9,315 nt of DNA from Thermoleophilia bacterium (lineage in GTDB: Bacteria > Actinomycetota > Thermoleophilia > Gaiellales > SKUG01), in contig SKUG01000118.1 in assembly GCA_007122215.1 (NCBI GenBank), positions 1-9,315 on the forward strand, written 5' to 3'. The notes below the pieces were generated by a model. That model did not search any database. It had not been told where the DNA came from and saw only the letters and a list, made by a program, of their open reading frames with translations. The position numbers and the translations under genes were made by a program. Of this stretch, positions 5,916 to 9,315 are shown one piece after another (position 1 is the first letter of the stretch; every line of letters starts with the position of its first letter).

Positions 5916-6662
5916 ATGCCTGCACCCGACAGCGCCCCCGACCGTGCACTGACCATCGGCATCATCATGGATGGGAATGGTCGCTGGGCACAGGCCCGTG
6001 GCCTGCCGATCACGGAGGGGCACCGCGAGGGCGGCCGCGCCCTCCGGCGCTGCGTGGAGGCCGCGCTCGACCTTCCCGTCCAGCAGCTCGTGGTGTACGC
6101 CTTCTCCACGGAGAACTGGCAGCGCGACCCGAACGAGGTCGCGGGGATCATGCTGCTCTTCGACGAGCTGCTCACCCGCGAGGCTCCCGAGCTGCACGAC
6201 CGCGGCGTGCGGATCCGCTTCGTCGGTCGCACCGACGAGGTGGCGCCGCACCTGGTGGATCGCATGCGCTGGGCCCGCCAGATGACCGAGCGCAACCAGC
6301 GCCTCGACCTGATGATCGCGTTCAACTACGGCGGGCGCGCAGAGATCGTCGATGCCGTGAACCGGGCGCTCGCACGGCGAGCAGGGGACGGGCTGCGCGG
6401 GCCGATGGACGAGGACGAGCTTGCCGGGTGCCTCTACGATGAGGAGCTCGCCGAGCCGGACATGATCATTCGCACGGGCGGCGAGCAGCGGCTCAGCAAC
6501 TTCCTGCTCTGGCAGTCTGCCTACAGCGAGCTTGTGTTCACCGAGCGCCTCTGGCCCGAGTTCGATGCCGCGGACCTCGCTGCTGCCATCGAGGAGTACG
6601 CCCACCGCGAGCGTCGCTTCGGTGGTCGCAGCGAGCGCGTGGCCGCAGGGGCAGGCAGCTGA
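5916..6662 (+). CDS. uppS: Undecaprenyl (polyprenyl) diphosphate synthase, cis-type
   Basis: UppS adds isopentenyl diphosphate units in cis to farnesyl diphosphate, giving the C55 lipid carrier for peptidoglycan and other wall polymers. It is a soluble, membrane-associated dimer. The 248-residue protein has IIMDGNGRWAQARG at 16-29, with Asp19 binding magnesium and the diphosphate, GHREGG from 35, YAFSTENWQRDPNEV, FNYGGRAEIVDAV, and the RTGGEQRLSNFLLWQSAYSE block that binds isopentenyl diphosphate, then LWPEF. The conserved His of the HVAIIMDG motif is Thr13 here. The ATG at 5916 follows frr by 4 bases, with GGAAG inside the end of frr as a likely Shine-Dalgarno. Chain length cannot be judged from sequence, so a shorter cis-polyprenyl product is possible. 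Confidence 0.95.
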   Translation: MPAPDSAPDRALTIGIIMDGNGRWAQARGLPITEGHREGGRALRRCVEAALDLPVQQLVVYAFSTENWQRDPNEVAGIMLLFDELLTREAPELHDRGVRIRFVGRTDEVAPHLVDRMRWARQMTERNQRLDLMIAFNYGGRAEIVDAVNRALARRAGDGLRGPMDEDELAGCLYDEELAEPDMIIRTGGEQRLSNFLLWQSAYSELVFTERLWPEFDAADLAAAIEEYAHRERRFGGRSERVAAGAGS

Positions 6663-6663
6663 C

Positions 6664-7482
6664 GTGCGCAGCAGGGTCGTCGTTGCGCTGATCGGCATCC
6701 CGCTCGTCTACGTGGTGACGGTGCTGGAGTTCGCAGGCAACCTCCTGTTCGCCCTCACCGTCGGGCTGGTGTCGCTGATCGCGCTGGCCGAGTTCTACTC
6801 GATCGCCCGCCGGCATCGACCCTACGTCCCGGCGGGCCTGCTGGTGGCCATCGTCACGCCGCTCCTGACTTGGCGCGCCTTCGAGGCAGGGCTGCTCATC
6901 GGACTGATGCTCACCATCCCGCTGACCCTGATCTTCCTGTCGCTCTCGGTGCGGCGGGACGACCAGCTCGCTGCGGTTGCCGTGACCTTCTTCGGGGTGA
7001 TGTGGATCGTGCTGGGGGCTGCCCTGATCCTCAACCTGCGACTCAAGCCAAACGGGCTCGAGCTCGTGTTCCTGCTGCTGGTGGGAACGTGGCTCACCGA
7101 CACCGGCGCCTTCTTCGTCGGGCGTGCCGTGGGGCGCCGCAAGCTCGCGCCACGCCTCTCCCCGAACAAGACGGTGGAAGGGCTCGTGGGCGGGCTCGTG
7201 CTGGGAACGTTCGCGGTCTGGTTCGGGCACTTCCTCGTGCCCGAGGCACCGGGAACGGGTGCCCCCTGGCTGGCCGGCACCGATGCACTCATGCTGGGCA
7301 TCATCGTCTCCACGGCAACGGTGGTGGGTGACCTCTTCGAGTCGATGGTCAAGCGGGCGATCGGCGTGAAGGATGCCTCCCACCTGCTCGGCGGGCACGG
7401 GGGCATGCTCGACAGGATCGACTCGCTGCTGGTCTCGGGGCCAGCGATGTACGCCGGTGCGTTCATCATCGGGGCGTTCTGA
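6664..7482 (+). CDS. cdsA: Phosphatidate cytidylyltransferase (CDP-diacylglycerol synthase)
   Basis: CdsA condenses CTP and phosphatidic acid to CDP-diacylglycerol, the precursor of phosphatidylglycerol, cardiolipin, phosphatidylinositol and phosphatidylethanolamine. The 272-residue protein is strongly hydrophobic, with about seven likely membrane helices, the first from residue 4. The family signature runs from Ser227 to Asp252: SMVKR, then VKDASHLL, GGHGG and MLDRID. A typical TDTGAFFVGRAVGRRKLAPRLSPNKTVEG segment precedes it. The GTG at 6664 is one base after the uppS stop and has an AGGGGCAGG purine tract about 8 bases upstream. The open frame continues upstream inside uppS, but a start there would add a non-homologous, non-membrane extension. 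Near-zero spacing to uppS and dxr indicates coupled translation. Confidence 0.95.
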   Translation: MRSRVVVALIGIPLVYVVTVLEFAGNLLFALTVGLVSLIALAEFYSIARRHRPYVPAGLLVAIVTPLLTWRAFEAGLLIGLMLTIPLTLIFLSLSVRRDDQLAAVAVTFFGVMWIVLGAALILNLRLKPNGLELVFLLLVGTWLTDTGAFFVGRAVGRRKLAPRLSPNKTVEGLVGGLVLGTFAVWFGHFLVPEAPGTGAPWLAGTDALMLGIIVSTATVVGDLFESMVKRAIGVKDASHLLGGHGGMLDRIDSLLVSGPAMYAGAFIIGAF

Positions 7483-7484
7483 GC

Positions 7485-8699
7485 ATGGCTGCATCCGCCT
7501 ACGACCTGCTGGACCCCGGCGCGATGTCCGATTGCTCGGCCACCCGTCGGATCCTCGTGCTCGGTGCGACCGGCTCGGTGGGTCGGCAGGCACTCGAGGT
7601 CGCGGCAGCCGGCGGCATCCCGCAGCTCGAGGTCGTGGGCCTGGCTGCGGGACGCCAGCACGAGCAGGTGCTCGCCAGCGGACGGGGGCTGGGCAACGTC
7701 CCGGTGATGGTGGCCGATGCCAGCGCCCGTGAGGCGGCCATGCGCAGCGGGTACGGCGGCACCATCGTTGCATCCGTCGCAGACCTGATCGAGCAGGCGC
7801 GCCCGGACCTCGTCCTCAACGCGATCGTCGGAGCCGCGGGGCTCGAGGCCACCCTTGCAGCGCTGGATCGTGGGATCGCCGTGGCGCTCGCCAACAAGGA
7901 ATCGCTCGTCGCCGGTGGCCCGGCCTGCCTGGCCACTGCTGCCCGGACGGGCGCGCCGATCCTGCCCGTCGACAGCGAGCACTCTGCGCTGCTGCAGTGC
8001 ATGGACGGCCAGCCACCGGACATGGTCGACACGCTCGTGCTGACCGCGAGCGGTGGCCCCTTCTTCGGCAGGGACCGGTCCTCGCTGGCGGAGGTCGGGG
8101 TGGAGGAGGCCCTCGACCATCCCACCTGGAGCATGGGTGGCAAGATCACCATCGACTCCGCGACGCTCTTCAACAAGGCGCTCGAGGTGATCGAGGCCTC
8201 GGTGCTGATGGGAATCGACGCAGGCCGGATCGAGGTGGTCGTCCAGCGCCAGTCGCTGGTCCACGCACTGGTCCGGCACCTGGATGGGTCCCTGCTCGCG
8301 CACCTGGGCTGGCCGGACATGCGTGCTCCGATCGCGCACGCGCTCGGCTGGCCGCACCGACGCAGCGTCCAGACCCGTCGGCTCGACCTGGCGAACATGC
8401 CGGCGCTGCGCTTCGAGGAGGTCGACCACGACGCCTTCCCGGCGCTGCGGATCGGTCGCGCCGCGCTGGCTGCTGGTCCGGCAGCATGCTGTGCGCTGAA
8501 CGCTGCCAACGAGGTGGCGGTGGAGGCATTCCTCGCGGGGATGATCCCGTTCCTCGCGATCGCGGACGTCGTGGCTGCCACCCTCGAGGGCGAGGTCGAG
8601 CCCCTGGCGATGACAACGCTCGATCAGGTGCGCGTCGTCGACACGGCTGCCCGGCACACGGCGCGGGCGCAGGTGGAACGTGTGGCCAGCCATGCATGA
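7485..8699 (+). CDS. dxr: 1-deoxy-D-xylulose 5-phosphate reductoisomerase
   Basis: Dxr rearranges and reduces DXP to 2-C-methyl-D-erythritol 4-phosphate with NADPH and a divalent metal. This is the committed step of the MEP isoprenoid pathway and the target of fosmidomycin. From ATG 7485 the protein has 404 residues. The NADPH-binding GATGSVG is at 27-33, the metal ligands are Asp163 and Glu165 in VDSEH and Glu234 in NKALEVIEA, the substrate loop has HPTWSMGGKITIDSATLFNK, and ALNAANEVAVEAFL marks the C-terminal part. ATG 7524 (MSDCSATRR) would give 391 residues and a more typical short N-terminus; ATG 7485, 2 bases after cdsA, fits coupling. Neither has a clearly better Shine-Dalgarno. Its product ultimately supplies isoprenyl units to UppS. 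Confidence 0.96.
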   Translation: MAASAYDLLDPGAMSDCSATRRILVLGATGSVGRQALEVAAAGGIPQLEVVGLAAGRQHEQVLASGRGLGNVPVMVADASAREAAMRSGYGGTIVASVADLIEQARPDLVLNAIVGAAGLEATLAALDRGIAVALANKESLVAGGPACLATAARTGAPILPVDSEHSALLQCMDGQPPDMVDTLVLTASGGPFFGRDRSSLAEVGVEEALDHPTWSMGGKITIDSATLFNKALEVIEASVLMGIDAGRIEVVVQRQSLVHALVRHLDGSLLAHLGWPDMRAPIAHALGWPHRRSVQTRRLDLANMPALRFEEVDHDAFPALRIGRAALAAGPAACCALNAANEVAVEAFLAGMIPFLAIADVVAATLEGEVEPLAMTTLDQVRVVDTAARHTARAQVERVASHA

Positions 8700-8700
8700 A

Positions 8701-8716
8701 CCTGCCACGATGCAGG
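8701..8716 (+). other. Small inverted repeat between dxr and the site-2 protease gene
   Basis: CCTGC (8701-8705) and GCAGG (8712-8716) form a 5-bp stem with a 6-base loop just after the dxr stop and 12-15 bases before the next start. It has no T-run, so it is unlikely to terminate transcription, but it sits where a Shine-Dalgarno should be. Confidence 0.3.
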
Positions 8717-8730
8717 CATAGTTCCCGATG

Positions 8731-9315
8731 ATGGCATACACGCTGATCATCGTCGGTATCCTCCTGCTCGTGGTCGTCCACGAGCTCGGCCACCTCTGGG
8801 CGGCCCGGGCCACCGGCATCCGCGCGACCCGGTTCATGGTGGGCTTTCCGCCGATCGTCTGGTCGACGAGGCGCGGGGACACCGAGTACGGCATCGGCGC
8901 AACCATGCTCGGCGGCTACGTGAAGCTGCCCGGGATGTTCGAGCCGCGGGCGGATGAGCTGGCCGAGCGGCTGGCCGGACCGCTGGCTGCGCTCGGGGAG
9001 GAGGTCCCCGAGGAGGACGCCTCGGAGCTCGCGGCACTGCTCGCAGCCATTGCAGCCTGCCGTGACACGGGGCTGCTCGAGCGCCGGCTGCGCGACCTGC
9101 TGGCGCTGCTCGAGCGCGTGACCCCCGGCGTGCTGCCGGACCGTTCCCGCAGGCGGCTGCTCCGTGCGGTGGGAGACATGGTCGAGGACTGCCACCCGCA
9201 GGCCTACTGGCGTGCGGCGCTGTGGCGTCGGATGGTCGTGATCCTCGCGGGGCCGGCAGCGAACGTGCTGGTGGCCGTGGCGCTGCTGATGGTCCTGGCG
9301 CTCTGGTTCACGCCA
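8731..9315 (+). CDS. rseP: Site-2 membrane metalloprotease (M50, RseP/Rip1 type), N-terminal part
   Basis: These intramembrane zinc proteases cut anti-sigma factors and other membrane proteins after a first cleavage, in regulated intramembrane proteolysis. The gene runs off the window; 195 residues are visible. Membrane helix 1 (about residues 3-24) carries the zinc motif HELGH at 17-21. GGYVK at 61-65 and PGM at 67-69 match the family's membrane-reentrant region, and ALWRR (163-167) with LAGPAAN (172-178) opens the next membrane helix. Between them, residues ~72-157 are a helical, Leu/Ala/Glu/Arg-rich stretch about 65-70 residues longer than in E. coli RseP. The PDZ domain and the second zinc-ligand motif lie beyond the window. 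Tandem ATGs at 8728 and 8731 follow an in-frame TAG at 8719; no good Shine-Dalgarno is seen. A dxr-rseP order is common, often followed by ispG. Confidence 0.92.
   Translation, partial: MAYTLIIVGILLLVVVHELGHLWAARATGIRATRFMVGFPPIVWSTRRGDTEYGIGATMLGGYVKLPGMFEPRADELAERLAGPLAALGEEVPEEDASELAALLAAIAACRDTGLLERRLRDLLALLERVTPGVLPDRSRRRLLRAVGDMVEDCHPQAYWRAALWRRMVVILAGPAANVLVAVALLMVLALWFTP

Noticed and set aside
6822..8906. 694-codon open frame on the minus strand opposite cdsA, dxr and the site-2 protease start
   Set aside because: It is antisense to well-supported conserved genes, its composition is Arg/Ser/Pro/His-rich, and it has no family motifs; it mirrors the codon bias of the plus-strand genes.

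Overview
This is a 9.3 kb stretch of very GC-rich bacterial chromosome carrying a conserved housekeeping cluster for translation and cell-envelope biogenesis. A DivIVA-like coiled-coil protein, the gene order and the sequence character of UppS suggest a deep-branching member of Actinomycetota, for example Thermoleophilia. That placement is inference: no rRNA or other decisive marker is in the window. Base and codon composition look uniform, and I see no insertion sequence, tRNA, rRNA, CRISPR array or prophage gene.

Layout. (1) Positions 1-1848, plus strand: the 3' end of a divIVA-like gene, lspA (signal peptidase II) and rluD (23S rRNA pseudouridine synthase). They are tightly packed, with lspA and rluD overlapping by 4 bases. 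lspA has no ATG, GTG or TTG start codon. (2) Positions 1876-2925, minus strand: a lone diguanylate cyclase with a helical N-terminal domain and an intact GGDEF domain and inhibitory site. (3) Positions about 2926-3130: a divergent intergenic region with a perfect 8+8 inverted repeat, a TATACT candidate -10 element, and a leader with several alternative stem-loops in front of rpsB. (4) Positions 3131-9315, plus strand: rpsB, tsf, pyrH, frr, uppS, cdsA, dxr and the start of a site-2 protease gene (rseP/rip1 type) cut by the window edge.

How the genes fit together. rpsB, tsf and frr serve translation, and pyrH makes UDP for RNA, DNA and sugar-nucleotide synthesis. dxr makes MEP for isoprenoids, which UppS extends to undecaprenyl diphosphate, the peptidoglycan lipid carrier. 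cdsA makes CDP-diacylglycerol for phospholipids. LspA and the site-2 protease are membrane proteases for lipoprotein maturation and regulated intramembrane proteolysis, and DivIVA marks poles and division sites. The cluster therefore ties protein synthesis to envelope growth.

No wholly new system is evident. The items most worth a second look are the unusual lspA start, the rpsB/diguanylate cyclase intergenic region, and a long charged insertion in the site-2 protease.
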